A stretch of DNA of 64,000 nucleotides, from NCBI GenBank assembly GCA_030848925.1, contig JANFFA010000002.1, positions 310,001 to 374,000 of the forward strand, given 5' to 3'. Positions 28,453 to 38,460 of the stretch are shown piece after piece. Below the pieces are notes generated by a model. It worked only from the letters and a program-made list of their open reading frames with translations. It was not told the DNA's origin and did not search any database. This DNA comes from Rhodalgimonas zhirmunskyi. Lineage in GTDB: Bacteria > Pseudomonadota > Alphaproteobacteria > Rhodobacterales > Rhodobacteraceae. A program made the position numbers and the translations under genes. Position 1 is the stretch's first letter; each line of letters begins with the position of its first letter.

Positions 28453-30030
28453 TCAATACCCCAGCGCGATCCCGTCCTTGCGCGGATCCGATGCACCCTC
28501 AAGCACACCATCCTCCCGCAACAGGATCCCCTGCGACCCGCCGATTGGGCCGTCCGGCACGGCCACTTTGTGCCCCATCGCCGTCAGTTCATCACGCACC
28601 GCGCTGTCATAGCCCTTCTCAACGTTCATCACGCCGTTGTCCGAGAAGCTGCGCGGCGCATCAAAGGCGTCCTGCGGCTCCATCCCGAAATCCACCATGT
28701 TCGAAACGAATCGCGCATGGCCGTTGGGCTGATACGCCCCGCCCATCACGCCGAACGGCATGATCACACGACCCTCGCGGCGCAACATGCCCGGAATGAT
28801 CGTGTGCATCGGTCGCTTGCCGCCCTGCAATTCGTTCGGATGCCCCTCTTTCAGGGTGAACCCCGCACCGCGGTTCTGGAACAGCACGCCGAATCGCTCG
28901 CTGGCGATGCCACTGCCGAACCCGTGATAGATCGAATAGATCAGGCTCACCGCCATCCGATCCTTGTCCACCACGGTGATATAGATCGTGTCCTTGTGCA
29001 CCGACTCGCTCACCGCTTCGGGCGAATCCATCGCCTTGTCAGGATCGATTTTCGCCGCCAGCGCCGCCGCTGTGGCGTCCGACATCATGTGCTCCAGCCG
29101 GTTGGTGTGATCCGGGTCCGCGATGAACCGGTTGCGCGCATCATAGGCCAGCTTCGCCGCTTCCGCCTCAATATGCGCGCGTTTCGCACCGAACGGCTCC
29201 ATCCCGGCAATATCGAAATGGCTTAGGATTTTGAGCATCAGGATCGCGGTCGCCCCCTGCCCGTTGGGCGCATGTTCGACAAGCTCCACGCCTTTGTATT
29301 CGCCACTCACCGGCTCGGAATAGAAGCTCTCGGCCGCCGCGAAGTCCTCCAGCGTATGCACGCCACCCGCATCCTGAAGTGCTGCGACCATATCCTCGGC
29401 CACTTCACCGGTGTAGAACCCTTCACGCCCCTGCGCAGCGATCTTGCGCAGCACTTCGGCCTGCCCCGGCGCGCGGAACATCGTGCCCACGGCGGGCGGC
29501 TCGCCCCACGGCATGTAATGTTTAAGCCCATGACCAGAAAGCGCTTTTGCCGCTTCGGGCCAGTCGAACGCCACCCGCGGCGCCACCGGCACCCCCGCCT
29601 CGGCATAGTGAATCGCCGGGGCCAGCACCCGCGCCAGATCAAGCTTGCCCCAATCCGTGTTCAATCGACAAAACGCATCCACCGCCGTCGGAATCGTCAC
29701 CGCCTCGGCGCTATATAGCGGCACCGCGTCCAGCCCACGTTCGCGCAGCGCCGCCGCGCTCGCCGCCGCCGGGGCCCGGCCCGACCCGTTCAGCGCCTTG
29801 ATCTGTTCGCTGCCCGCCGGTTTGAACAGTACGAAACAATCGCCGCCAATCCCGGTCATCTGCGGCTCGCAAATCCCCAACAGGACAGCGCCCGCAATCG
29901 CGGCATCCATCGCGTTTCCGCCATCCTCAAGCACCTGCACAGCCGCTTTCGCAGCCAGCGGGTGTGACGTGGCACAAACGCCGTTCTCGGCCAGAACGGG
30001 CGAACGGCCCGGAAAATGGAAATCACGCAT
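28453..30030 (-). CDS. ggt: Gamma-glutamyltransferase family protein
   Basis: A 525-residue Ntn-hydrolase of the GGT family. The autoprocessing/catalytic threonine is in HKDTIYITVVDKDRMAVSLI; downstream GGKRPMHTIIPGM and FGVMGGAYQPNGHAR are typical small-subunit motifs. GGTs cleave or transfer the gamma-glutamyl group of glutathione. No signal peptide is evident (starts MRDFHFPGRSPVLAENG), so this is probably one of the cytoplasmic GGT-like enzymes whose substrate may not be glutathione. Confidence 0.9.
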   Translation of the reverse strand: MRDFHFPGRSPVLAENGVCATSHPLAAKAAVQVLEDGGNAMDAAIAGAVLLGICEPQMTGIGGDCFVLFKPAGSEQIKALNGSGRAPAAASAAALRERGLDAVPLYSAEAVTIPTAVDAFCRLNTDWGKLDLARVLAPAIHYAEAGVPVAPRVAFDWPEAAKALSGHGLKHYMPWGEPPAVGTMFRAPGQAEVLRKIAAQGREGFYTGEVAEDMVAALQDAGGVHTLEDFAAAESFYSEPVSGEYKGVELVEHAPNGQGATAILMLKILSHFDIAGMEPFGAKRAHIEAEAAKLAYDARNRFIADPDHTNRLEHMMSDATAAALAAKIDPDKAMDSPEAVSESVHKDTIYITVVDKDRMAVSLIYSIYHGFGSGIASERFGVLFQNRGAGFTLKEGHPNELQGGKRPMHTIIPGMLRREGRVIMPFGVMGGAYQPNGHARFVSNMVDFGMEPQDAFDAPRSFSDNGVMNVEKGYDSAVRDELTAMGHKVAVPDGPIGGSQGILLREDGVLEGASDPRKDGIALGY

Positions 30031-30367
30031 GGAAGTCTCCCCTCATTTCACTTTCGAACGAGACTATGCGCCCAAATCGACAATGCCAATCGGTTGCGTG
30101 CCACCTCTGCGTTGCTTGGCAAGGTCACGGGATATGAAGGGATGTCCGGGGGGGGAGATAAAGACCTCGACGCCACGCACTGGGTGGGGGCTGTTAACGC
30201 GCGGCGCCGAGGGAAGCCATATGCAGCTACCCTTTCCTTTTCGCCTATGAATCTGGCCCGATTGAGAAGCGAATAAGGCGATTCAATGGTTGTTCAGAAG
30301 AACGGGGCTGGTCAAAATAGGGACTGGCTCACCGCGCGCCCACATCTGCGCGGGTTTACCACCGGTC
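30031..30367. other. Intergenic region with no recognised feature
   Basis: 337 bases between ggt and the RsbW-like gene, both on the minus strand. It should hold the ggt promoter. A run of eight G occurs at about 30150-30157. I see no strong hairpin, RNA gene or coding frame with homology. Confidence 0.5.
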
Positions 30368-30874
30368 TCATCCAGAACTCTGTGCCGGGTCCGCACGCAA
30401 TCCCCCGCGTTTGCAATCCGCGATCGGGATCGTGAAACTGAGAGTATTGCATCCCGCCTCGCGCCGGTACTCCAATCCACGCACGAGTGCGCGCACCAGA
30501 AACCAGCCAAACCCACCTTCCGGCAGGTCCTCCTCGCGCAGCCGATGAATGTCGATAGGCAGGCCCTCGGGCAGCTGGCCCTCGGGCATTTCCCGCCCAA
30601 AATCGCGCACAACAAAGACAAGCGCACCCTCGCCTAACGCGCACTCAACCTCGATCTGTCCGTTTGTAACGGGTCCATAGGCATGTTCGACCACGTTGTT
30701 GAGAACTTCCCCAAGCACCAACTCGATCAAACCCAGCTGATCCGCGCTGACACAAGACCCCACAGCGCCCCGTATCCGCCTTAACGCCGCGCGTACGGCC
30801 AGTTCATCACCGCTGAACCGGAGCTGAAACCCGCCATCGGGCCCTGCGTCCCTCTGTTGATTTGGCCGTTTCAA
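30368..30874 (-). CDS. RsbW-like anti-sigma/serine kinase (GHKL ATPase domain)
   Basis: A 168-residue HATPase_c protein: N-box LGEVLNNVVEHAYG, then VFVVRDFGREMPEG (G1) and GGFGWFLVRALV (G2). This is the small kinase type that phosphorylates a STAS antagonist and binds a sigma factor or other target in partner switching. The gene directly follows a STAS gene (62-base gap). An in-frame TAA sits directly before the TTG at 30874, which has AGGGA upstream, so TTG is the start. No sigma gene is adjacent. Confidence 0.87.
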   Translation of the reverse strand: MKRPNQQRDAGPDGGFQLRFSGDELAVRAALRRIRGAVGSCVSADQLGLIELVLGEVLNNVVEHAYGPVTNGQIEVECALGEGALVFVVRDFGREMPEGQLPEGLPIDIHRLREEDLPEGGFGWFLVRALVRGLEYRREAGCNTLSFTIPIADCKRGGLRADPAQSSG

Positions 30875-30936
30875 TTATCCCTGCCCGCCATGATCACTCT
30901 CGGAAATCTTCTTCACCTCGTTTCGCTGTGCGGTGC

Positions 30937-31275
30937 TCAGTCCGCGTAAACAGCCTTGGCCGCCTCAACGCTTTTGTGAATGGTGAAAACCGTCTCCATC
31001 CGGGTCAGGCGAAACACCCGATCAACCATCGGTGTCAGCCCGGCAAGATCAAGCCGCCGGGTGGATCCCAACTGCTTCATCGCAGCTACGATCGCACCCA
31101 ACCCGCTCGAATCGATGAACTCCACTTTGCTGAGGTCCAGCACCACGTGCGGCACATCACTGCCCGTGATCTCGCGCATCATGTCCTTGAAGCGGATCGC
31201 AGCCGCCGCGTCGATCCGCGTCGCGTCGACCCTCACGATCTGCATTTCGCCCGAGACTTCGCTTGTCAGCTCCAT
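30937..31275 (-). CDS. STAS-domain anti-anti-sigma factor-like protein
   Basis: A 112-residue SpoIIAA/RsbV-type STAS protein. The phosphorylatable serine lies in DLSKVEFIDSSGLGAIVAAM. The mature form would bind the RsbW-like kinase encoded next and free its target when unphosphorylated. ATG 31275 (MELTSEVSG) is preferred over 31332 because homology starts there. A PP2C phosphatase that could reactivate it is encoded at 52341-53663. Confidence 0.9.
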   Translation of the reverse strand: MELTSEVSGEMQIVRVDATRIDAAAAIRFKDMMREITGSDVPHVVLDLSKVEFIDSSGLGAIVAAMKQLGSTRRLDLAGLTPMVDRVFRLTRMETVFTIHKSVEAAKAVYAD

Positions 31276-31389
31276 GGATCCCCCTACATTACGTGGAAAT
31301 ACGTTCGGATTGCTGCCAAGCCTAGACGCCAATCCTTACCATTCGGTATGCATGCGCCAAGTGAACACCGAAACCGAGGAGGAAACACC

Positions 31390-32562
31390 ATGAAAGACGT
31401 CGTTATCGCCGGGGCAGCCCGCACCCCAATGGGCGGATTTCAGGGGGTCTTCGACGGTGTTCCCGCCGCGCATCTCGGCGGCACCGCAATCCGCGCCGCG
31501 CTGGCCGATGCCCGCGTCAAAACCGTGGACGAACTGCTGATGGGCTGCGTCCTTCCCGCTGGTCAGGGGCAGGCCCCCGCGCGCCAGGCTGGATTCGACG
31601 GCGGCCTCGGCGAAGAAGTCCCCGCCACCACGCTGAACAAAATGTGCGGCTCCGGTATGCGCACTGCCATGATGGCCTATGACCAGATCGCGCTGGGGCA
31701 TAACAATGTGATGCTCGCCGGCGGCATGGAAAGCATGTCCACCGCCCCCTACCTCTTGCCGAAAATGCGCGGCGGCGCCCGCATTGGCCACCAAGAGGTC
31801 AAGGATCACATGTTCCTCGACGGGCTCGAAGACGCCTATGACAAGGGCCGCCTGATGGGCACCTTCGCCGAAGACTGCGCCGAGGCGTTCCAATTCACCC
31901 GCGAACAGCAGGATCAATACGCCATCGGTTCGCTCGACAACGCGCTGGCCGCCGAACGTTCCAACGCCTTCAACAACGAAATAGCGCCGGTCACGATCCA
32001 CGCCCGCACCGGAGAAGAGGTCATCACTCGCGACGAACAACCCGGCAAGGCCCGCCCCGAAAAGATCCCGATGCTCAAACCCGCCTTCCGCAAGGATGGC
32101 ACGGTCACGGCGGCCAACTCCTCGTCCATCTCCGACGGCGCGGCTGCCCTCGTCCTCGCCTCGCGCGACCATGCCGAGGCCAACGGCCTCAATATCCGCG
32201 CCCGAATCCTCGGCCATGCCAGCCACGCACAGGCCCCGTCGCAATTCCCCACCGCGCCCGTTCCCGCCGCGCGCAAGCTGCTCGAACGGCTGGGGTGGAG
32301 TGTCGATGACGTCGACCTCTGGGAGGTGAACGAAGCCTTCGCCGTCGTCCCCATGGCCTTCATGCGCGAAATGGGCGTCCACCGCGACGTGATGAACGTC
32401 AATGGCGGCGCCTGCGCCTTGGGTCACCCGATCGGCGCTTCGGGCACGAGAATCATGGTCACTCTGCTCAACGCGCTCGAAAAACGCGGCCTCAAGCGCG
32501 GAATCGCGGCCATCTGCATCGGCGGCGGCGAAGGTACGGCCATCGCGATCGAACGCCCCTGA
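31390..32562 (+). CDS. Acetyl-CoA C-acetyltransferase (thiolase)
   Basis: A 390-residue thiolase. The acylated Cys86 is in LNKMCGSGM; His346 (NGGACALGHPIGASG) and Cys376 (CIGGGEG) complete the active site. It condenses or cleaves acetoacetyl-CoA, as in PHB synthesis or ketone/fatty-acid breakdown. No phaB, phaC or beta-oxidation gene is adjacent, so direction is undetermined. The frame begins at 30862 but homology begins at MKDVVIAGAARTPMGGF, with a GGAGGAAA ribosome binding site. Confidence 0.95.
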   Translation: MKDVVIAGAARTPMGGFQGVFDGVPAAHLGGTAIRAALADARVKTVDELLMGCVLPAGQGQAPARQAGFDGGLGEEVPATTLNKMCGSGMRTAMMAYDQIALGHNNVMLAGGMESMSTAPYLLPKMRGGARIGHQEVKDHMFLDGLEDAYDKGRLMGTFAEDCAEAFQFTREQQDQYAIGSLDNALAAERSNAFNNEIAPVTIHARTGEEVITRDEQPGKARPEKIPMLKPAFRKDGTVTAANSSSISDGAAALVLASRDHAEANGLNIRARILGHASHAQAPSQFPTAPVPAARKLLERLGWSVDDVDLWEVNEAFAVVPMAFMREMGVHRDVMNVNGGACALGHPIGASGTRIMVTLLNALEKRGLKRGIAAICIGGGEGTAIAIERP

Positions 32563-32582
32563 TCCACAAACAGCACGCCCCT

Positions 32583-32640
32583 CGCTTTACCTGGCCAATA
32601 GTATCCCGGGGGGCGCGAGGGGCAGCGCCCCTCATTCCCA
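32583..32640 (+). repeat. Intergenic G-tract hairpin repeat, copy 2
   Basis: GTATCCCGGGGGGCGCGAGGGGC-AGC-GCCCCTC with a 7-bp stem at 32617-32633 and three-base loop AGC. It is related to the copies at 16791 and 46621 and again lies just after a plus-strand stop codon (thiolase). Confidence 0.7.
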
Positions 32641-32706
32641 CCGTCGCGGCCCATCTTTCCATTCGCCAATTCTCTCTCTACCGTGCCCCGCGTGAGGAGA
32701 GAGATC

Positions 32707-33096
32707 ATGCACACCGGCCACTGCCTCTGCGGCGCCACCCGTTTCACCATCGCGCTCGATACCCTGCGACAGCCTTCGGCCTGCCATTGCAGCCAATGCC
32801 GCCGCAGCTCCGGTCACCTCTGGGGTGGCACCACCGTGATGAACGACGAACTTACCCTCGATGCGGGCGACAACCTCAAATGGTTCCGTTCCTCCGAATG
32901 GGCCGAGCGCGGCTTTTGCTCCGCGTGTGGCTCCTCGCTCTTCTACCGGCCCGTCAACAGCGATCACCTCTCCGTCGCCATCGGCTGCATCGATCCCCCC
33001 ACCGACACCCGCTTCAAGCGGCACATTTTCGTCGCCGACAAGGGCGACTATTACGAGATCGGCGAAGACGGCATTCCCCGGTTCGAAACCTACTAA
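32707..33096 (+). CDS. GFA-family (CENP-V/GFA domain) protein
   Basis: A 129-residue protein with the GFA zinc pattern: GHCLCGATRFTI (first Cys pair), CHCSQCRRSSG (second set), and FCSACGSSLFY (third). The family was named for glutathione-dependent formaldehyde activation, but most members have unknown substrates and probably act on glutathione or small aldehyde adducts. ATG 32707 has GAGGAGAGA upstream. It lies between the thiolase and rarD as a single gene. Confidence 0.9.
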   Translation: MHTGHCLCGATRFTIALDTLRQPSACHCSQCRRSSGHLWGGTTVMNDELTLDAGDNLKWFRSSEWAERGFCSACGSSLFYRPVNSDHLSVAIGCIDPPTDTRFKRHIFVADKGDYYEIGEDGIPRFETY

Positions 33097-33156
33097 AGAC
33101 AGTCTCTAACAACGCCCAAACCGCCTTTTTCCCTGCGAGAGCCAGAGCATCCCCCC

Positions 33157-34053
33157 GTGACCCAACCCGAAAACCGAGATACCCCGCGCGGCTTCGCCTT
33201 CGCCCTCACCGCCTACCTGCTCTGGGGCGGGTTGCCGCTCTATCTCAAGGCCATGTCACACCTTCCCGCAGCCGAGGTCGTGGCCCACCGCGTGCTCTGG
33301 TCGGTGCCCATCGCGGGCGCGCTTCTGATCGCACTGGGCCGCACCCGCGACATCCGCACCGCCCTCGCCACGCCGCGCATGCTCCTGATGGGCGCGGTCA
33401 CGGCGGCGCTCATATCGATCAACTGGGGCATCTACGTCTGGGCCATCGCCTCGGGTCACACGCTCGACGCGGCGCTTGGTTATTACATCAACCCGTTGTT
33501 CTCGATCTTCCTCGGCGCGGTGCTCCTGCGTGAACGCCTCGCCCCGGCGCAAATCGCCGCCATCGCCCTTGCCGCCGCCGCCGTCGCCGTCCTCACCTTC
33601 GAACAGGGCCGCCTGCCCCTCGCCGCCCTCGGGCTCACCCTCTCTTGGGGCTTTTACGCTTTCTTCAAGAAATGGCTCCCCATCGGCCCGAATCAGGGCT
33701 TCTTGCTCGAAGTCCTCCTCCTCACCCCCTTCGCGCTGGCCTATATCCTCTGGCTCGGCGGTGCGGGTCACTTCCTGACCGGCACGGGTGACACCCTGTT
33801 GCTGATGGGCGCGGGCGTGGTCACCGCCGTGCCGCTCCTGTTCTATGCCAACGGCGCGAAACTTCTGAAACTCTCGACCATCGGCATCATGCAATACATC
33901 GCCCCCACCCTCATCATGCTGGTCGGCGTCTTTGTCTTCGACGAACCCTTCGGGCGCGCTCGCGCCATCGCTTTCCCGATGATCTGGGCCGCACTCATCC
34001 TCTACACCAGCAGTCTCCTGCGCCAGATGCGCGCCGCCCGACGCCTCGCCTGA
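33157..34053 (+). CDS. rarD: EamA-family permease RarD
   Basis: A 298-residue membrane protein with about ten hydrophobic helices in two EamA repeats. GFAFALTAYLLWGGLPLYLKAM, AHRVLWSVPIAG and SINWGIYVWAIASGHTLDAALGYYINPLF are RarD signatures. Related DMT exporters move metabolites or drugs; the RarD substrate is unknown. The start is a GTG at 33157. The gene ends one base before an inverted intergenic repeat. Confidence 0.92.
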   Translation: MTQPENRDTPRGFAFALTAYLLWGGLPLYLKAMSHLPAAEVVAHRVLWSVPIAGALLIALGRTRDIRTALATPRMLLMGAVTAALISINWGIYVWAIASGHTLDAALGYYINPLFSIFLGAVLLRERLAPAQIAAIALAAAAVAVLTFEQGRLPLAALGLTLSWGFYAFFKKWLPIGPNQGFLLEVLLLTPFALAYILWLGGAGHFLTGTGDTLLLMGAGVVTAVPLLFYANGAKLLKLSTIGIMQYIAPTLIMLVGVFVFDEPFGRARAIAFPMIWAALILYTSSLLRQMRAARRLA

Positions 34054-34054
34054 C

Positions 34055-34095
34055 CCCTTTTCATTTTTCTCCAATACTCCAGCCGGAGGCGTCCC
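34055..34095 (-). repeat. Intergenic repeat GCCTCCGGCNGGAGTATT, copy 2 (inverted)
   Basis: On the minus strand it reads GGGACGCCTCCGGCTGGAGT then ATTGGAGAAAAATGAAAAGGGG, close to the copy at 20041-20081. It lies one base after the rarD stop. Confidence 0.8.
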
Positions 34096-34170
34096 GAACC
34101 CGCCACGAAGCACCTCGAACGACGGGCGCACAGGCTTGCATTCACCCCGGCCTCGCCCCAGTGTCGCGCC

Positions 34171-35022
34171 ATGACCAACACGCTTCTCACCTTCGGCCAG
34201 GGCTACTCCGGCGATGCCATCGCCCGCCACCTCGCGCCCCAAGGCTGGACCGTTTTCGGCACCACCCGTGATGCGGCCAATGCCCCCCGGATCGACGCCA
34301 CTGGCGCCACCCCGCTGATCTGGCCCGGCACCGATATCACCCCGGCCCTCGCGCAAGCGACGCATCTTTTGATCTCCGCCGCCCCCGGCCCGGGCGGCGA
34401 CCCGGTCCTCGCAGAATTCGGCTCTAACATTGCCAAACTCGCCCCAAACCTGACGTGGGTTGGCTATCTCTCCACCACCGGCGTTTACGGCGATCACGGC
34501 GGCGATTGGGTTGACGAAAACACCCCGCTCACCCCCTCCACCAAACGCGGCATCGCCCGCCAACACGCGGAAGAGGCTTGGGCCGCGCAGGGACTCCCAC
34601 TCCACATCTTCCGCCTCGCCGGGATTTACGGCCCCGGGCGCGGCCCGTTCTCGAAAGTGCGCCAAGGCACCGCCCGTCGCATCATCAAACCCGGACAGGT
34701 CTTCTCGCGCATCCATGTCGCGGATATCGCCCAGATCGTCGCTGCCTCCATGGCCCGCCCCGAGCCCGGCGCGATCTATAACCTCTGCGATGATGACCCC
34801 GCCCCGCCACAAGACGTGATCGCCCACGCCGCGAAGCTGCTCGATCTCCCCCTCCCCCCGGAAGAGGATTTCGAAACGGCCGAGATGACCCCGATGGCGC
34901 GCAGCTTCTACGCCGAATCAAAACGCGTGCGGAACGACCGGATCAAGCGCGACCTCGGCATCACCCTGCGCTATCCCACCTACCGCGAAGGCCTCGCCGC
35001 CATCCTCGCCAGCGAAGGCTGA
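34171..35022 (+). CDS. NAD(P)-dependent epimerase/dehydratase-like protein (YeeZ type)
   Basis: A 283-residue extended-SDR-like protein. The N-terminal nucleotide fold is degenerate (LLTFGQGYSGDAIARHL) as in the YeeZ/NAD(P)-binding subgroup; YLSTTGVYGDHGGDWVDE, FRLAGIYGPGRGP and FSRIHVADIAQIV are clear epimerase motifs. The YxxxK pair is not obvious, so it may bind nucleotide without the usual redox chemistry. Function unknown. The stop is 30 bases before exoD. Confidence 0.87.
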   Translation: MTNTLLTFGQGYSGDAIARHLAPQGWTVFGTTRDAANAPRIDATGATPLIWPGTDITPALAQATHLLISAAPGPGGDPVLAEFGSNIAKLAPNLTWVGYLSTTGVYGDHGGDWVDENTPLTPSTKRGIARQHAEEAWAAQGLPLHIFRLAGIYGPGRGPFSKVRQGTARRIIKPGQVFSRIHVADIAQIVAASMARPEPGAIYNLCDDDPAPPQDVIAHAAKLLDLPLPPEEDFETAEMTPMARSFYAESKRVRNDRIKRDLGITLRYPTYREGLAAILASEG

Positions 35023-35052
35023 ACCAATCCGCCGCTCGTGCGTTAACCCCGC

Positions 35053-35637
35053 ATGAGCAAGACGGACCTCAAAAAGCTGGGCGACATACTCGACGCCATC
35101 GACACCGCCGGAGACGGCGACACCGTGTCGATTGCCGACGTGCTGGACGAAACCGGCAGCCGCAGCTTCGCACCGCTCATGCTGATCCCCGCGCTGATCC
35201 TCATCTCGCCAATCTCGGGCATCATCGGTCTGCCGACGATCTTCGCCAGCGTCATCGCCCTGATCGCCGCGCAAAAGCTGATCGGGCGCGATCACGTCTG
35301 GATGCCGGAAAAGCTACGCCGCCGTAAAATAGGCTCTGACAAACTGCAAAAGGCCACGGATTGGCTGCGCCCGGTCGCCCGTTTCGTCGATCGGCACATG
35401 CACAGCCGCCTCTCGGCGCTGGTTTCGACCCCGGCTAACATGGTGACGCTGCTCACCATCCTCGGCATCTGTATCCTGATTCCGTTTCTCGAAGTGCTCC
35501 CCTTCGTCACTTCGATCTTCGCGCTGGAGATTTCGCTTTTCGCGGTCGGCCTACTGGCGCGCGATGGCGTCTTCACCCTGCTTGGCTACCTCCAAGTTGG
35601 GCTCAGCCTCTTCGCCGTCTGGTCACTGGTGGGCTAA
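35053..35637 (+). CDS. exoD: ExoD-family membrane protein
   Basis: A 194-residue protein with three to four hydrophobic stretches (FAPLMLIPALILISPISGI, TIFASVIALIAAQKL, MVTLLTILGICILIPFLEVL, FALEISLFAVGLLA). It matches ExoD, first linked to exopolysaccharide synthesis and alkaline tolerance in rhizobia; the biochemical role is unknown. It converges with dxs with a six-base gap. Confidence 0.9.
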   Translation: MSKTDLKKLGDILDAIDTAGDGDTVSIADVLDETGSRSFAPLMLIPALILISPISGIIGLPTIFASVIALIAAQKLIGRDHVWMPEKLRRRKIGSDKLQKATDWLRPVARFVDRHMHSRLSALVSTPANMVTLLTILGICILIPFLEVLPFVTSIFALEISLFAVGLLARDGVFTLLGYLQVGLSLFAVWSLVG

Positions 35638-35643
35638 CCTGCT

Positions 35644-37572
35644 TCAAGCGCGCTTGCCCTTAACCTGCGCGACCCCCAAAACCTCAAGAACTTTCGTCTC
35701 TATATCTGCGGAATTCAGGCCGGCCCGGTCATACATCTCGCCCGGCGCGCCTTGGTCGATGAAACTATCGGGAAGCACCATCGAGCGGTATTTCAACCCG
35801 CCATCAAACACGCCCTCATCCGCCAACAACTGCGCAACGTGCGAGCCGAAGCCACCTACGGCCCCCTCTTCGATGGTGATCAGCGCCTCATGCTCGGCGG
35901 CCAGCTTCAAAATCAACTCCCGGTCCAGCGGCTTGGCAAAACGCGCATCGGCAACACTGGGCGAAATCCCCTTCGCCTCCAGCGCTTCACAGGCTTTCAA
36001 GACCTCGGCCAACCGCGTCCCAAAGGACAGGATCGCAACGCGCCGCCCCTCGCGGATCATCCGGCCCTTGCCGATTTCCAAAACCTCGCCAACCTCGGGC
36101 AGTTCTACGCCCACGCCCTCACCACGCGGATAGCGGAAGGCGATCGGCCCGGCGTCATGCGCGGCGGCGGTGGCCACCATATGCTTCAGCTCCGCCTCGT
36201 CGGCGGCGGCCATCACCACCATATTGGGCAGGTTCGCCATGAAGGCGATGTCGAACGATCCCGCATGCGTCGCCCCATCCGCGCCCACAAGCCCGGCCCG
36301 ATCTATGGCGAACCGCACCGGAAGGTTCTGGATCGCCACGTCATGCACGACCTGATCGTAACCGCGCTGCAAGAACGTCGAATACATCGCACAGAAAGGC
36401 CGCATCCCGGCGGCGGCAAGCCCGGCACAGAAGGTCACGCCATGCTGTTCTGCGATGCTCACGTCGAAACAGCGGCTCGGATAACGCTCGGCCATCAGTT
36501 GCAGCCCGGTGCCATCCGGCATCGCCGCCGTGATCGCGCAAATCCGGTCGTCCTTCGCCGCAAGGTCCACCAGCGTTTCGCCGAATACGTTGGTGTAAGA
36601 CGGCGCATTGCTCGGCGCTTTGGTTTGCTTGCCGGTCAGCACATCGAATTTCGCGGTCGCGTGGCCCTTGTCATTGGCGCGCTCGGCAGGGGCGTATCCC
36701 TTGCCTTTCTTGGTCATCACGTGGATCAGGATCGGCCCCGTCGCGCGCGCCTTCACCGTCCGCAGAATCGGAAGAAGCTGGTCGAAATCATGCCCATCCA
36801 GCGGCCCGATATAAGAAAACCCAAGTTCCTCGAACAAGGTGCCACCAATCGCCATGCCCTTCAGCATCTCCTTGGCGCGCTTCGCTCCTTCCTGGAAAAA
36901 CGGCGGCATCAGCGAAACCGCCCCCTTGGCCGCTGCCTTCAACTCCTGAAACGGCGCTTCGGCATAGAGCCGGTTAAGGTATGACGAAAACGCCCCCACC
37001 GGCGGCGCGATGCTCATGTCATTGTCGTTCAGGATGACGATCAGCCGCTTTTTCAGATGGCCTGCATTATTCATCGCCTCAAAGGCCATGCCCGCGCTCA
37101 TCGCGCCATCGCCGATCACGGCAATCGCATCACCAAGCCCGCCCTCGCACTGCCCGCCCAGATCGCGCGCCACGGCAAAGCCCAGCGCCGCGCTGATCGA
37201 GGTCGACGAATGCGCCGCGCCGAACGGGTCGTAAACGCTCTCGCTCCGCTTGGTGAACCCGCTCAACCCGTCCTTCTGGCGCAGCGTGCGAATCCGGTCG
37301 CGCCGCCCGGTCAAAATCTTGTGCGGATAGGCCTGATGACTCACGTCCCAGATGATCTTGTCCTTGGGCGCGTCGAACACCGCGTGCAGCGCCACGGTCA
37401 ACTCGATCACCCCCAGCCCCGCGCCAAGGTGCCCGCCCGTCTCGCTCACCGCCGAAATCGTCTCGGCACGCAATTCTCCGGCCAGCTGCTTGAGCTGAGG
37501 GTCAGACAGCCGCTTCATGTCCGCAGGAACATGCACGCTATCCAGAAGGGGGGTCTCGGGGCGGTCTGCCAT
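35644..37572 (-). CDS. dxs: 1-deoxy-D-xylulose-5-phosphate synthase
   Basis: A 642-residue thiamine-diphosphate enzyme making DXP from pyruvate and glyceraldehyde-3-phosphate, the first step of the MEP isoprenoid pathway. Motifs: [16 protein letters not shown], the ThDP site [18 protein letters not shown], and the transketolase-type [18 protein letters not shown] 37572 has GGAG upstream and lies 17 bases after the ispA stop. Last gene of the xseB-ispA-dxs operon. Confidence 0.97.
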   Translation of the reverse strand: MADRPETPLLDSVHVPADMKRLSDPQLKQLAGELRAETISAVSETGGHLGAGLGVIELTVALHAVFDAPKDKIIWDVSHQAYPHKILTGRRDRIRTLRQKDGLSGFTKRSESVYDPFGAAHSSTSISAALGFAVARDLGGQCEGGLGDAIAVIGDGAMSAGMAFEAMNNAGHLKKRLIVILNDNDMSIAPPVGAFSSYLNRLYAEAPFQELKAAAKGAVSLMPPFFQEGAKRAKEMLKGMAIGGTLFEELGFSYIGPLDGHDFDQLLPILRTVKARATGPILIHVMTKKGKGYAPAERANDKGHATAKFDVLTGKQTKAPSNAPSYTNVFGETLVDLAAKDDRICAITAAMPDGTGLQLMAERYPSRCFDVSIAEQHGVTFCAGLAAAGMRPFCAMYSTFLQRGYDQVVHDVAIQNLPVRFAIDRAGLVGADGATHAGSFDIAFMANLPNMVVMAAADEAELKHMVATAAAHDAGPIAFRYPRGEGVGVELPEVGEVLEIGKGRMIREGRRVAILSFGTRLAEVLKACEALEAKGISPSVADARFAKPLDRELILKLAAEHEALITIEEGAVGGFGSHVAQLLADEGVFDGGLKYRSMVLPDSFIDQGAPGEMYDRAGLNSADIETKVLEVLGVAQVKGKRA

Positions 37573-37589
37573 GTCAGGCTCCGGCTGTG

Positions 37590-38459
37590 TCAGCTCTCGC
37601 GCGCAATAACGAAGCGGGCCGCCTCTCGCAAGCAATCCGCCTCTGCACCATAAGAAGATAGGGCCTCCGTGGCCTCATCCACAAGCGCCTCGGCCCGGCG
37701 TTTTGCCGCATCAAGGCCCAGAAGCGAAACAAAGGTCGCCTTGCCGGCAGCTGCATCCTTGCCCGCCGCCTTGCCCATCGCCTCGGCATCGCCTTCCACG
37801 TCAAGGATATCGTCGGCAATCTGAAAGGCGAGTCCAAGGGCATCGCCATAGGCCCGCATCGGCGCTTCGTCCGCCCCGGCCAGCTGTGCCCCGGCGCATG
37901 CGGCCCAAGTGATCAGCGCGCCAGTCTTGCCCGCCTGTAGCCGCTCGATCTCGTCCAGCGTCAGCGGCTCGCGCGCGCTCTCGGCGGCAATATCCAGCGC
38001 CTGGCCCAGAACCATCCCCTGCGCCCCGGCGGCCCGCGCCATCGACAGCACCAGCCCGGCGCGCACGCCCGCATCGGTGCTGGCCTCGTCCCGCGCCAGC
38101 AACTCAAAGCACAGGGTTTGCAGCGCATCCCCGGCCAACACGGCGGTCGCCTCGTCCCATTGCACATGCACCGTCGGCAGGCCTCGGCGCATATCGTCAT
38201 CATCCATGCAAGGCAGATCGTCATGCACAAGGCTATAGGCATGCAGGCATTCCACCGCCGCCGCGGACCAGATTCCCTGCTCATCGCCAATCCCGTGCAG
38301 CCGCGCCCCCTCCATCACAAGGAAGGCGCGCATCCGCTTGCCGCCCGAACTGGCATAGCGCATCGCATCGGCGATCCGCCCGTCGCCCAGCGGGCGCATG
38401 ATACGCGTCAGATGATCGGCGACGAGGCCCTGAACCTCTTCCAGCCGCTCTGAAAACAT
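37590..38459 (-). CDS. ispA: Farnesyl/geranyl diphosphate synthase
   Basis: A 289-residue trans-prenyltransferase. The first aspartate-rich motif is [14 protein letters not shown] and the second is [28 protein letters not shown] carries the diphosphate-binding residues. Residues before the first motif are small/aromatic as in short-chain (C15) enzymes. It starts one base after the xseB stop and feeds on dxs-derived precursors. Confidence 0.95.
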   Translation of the reverse strand: MFSERLEEVQGLVADHLTRIMRPLGDGRIADAMRYASSGGKRMRAFLVMEGARLHGIGDEQGIWSAAAVECLHAYSLVHDDLPCMDDDDMRRGLPTVHVQWDEATAVLAGDALQTLCFELLARDEASTDAGVRAGLVLSMARAAGAQGMVLGQALDIAAESAREPLTLDEIERLQAGKTGALITWAACAGAQLAGADEAPMRAYGDALGLAFQIADDILDVEGDAEAMGKAAGKDAAAGKATFVSLLGLDAAKRRAEALVDEATEALSSYGAEADCLREAARFVIARES

Positions 38460-38460
38460 C

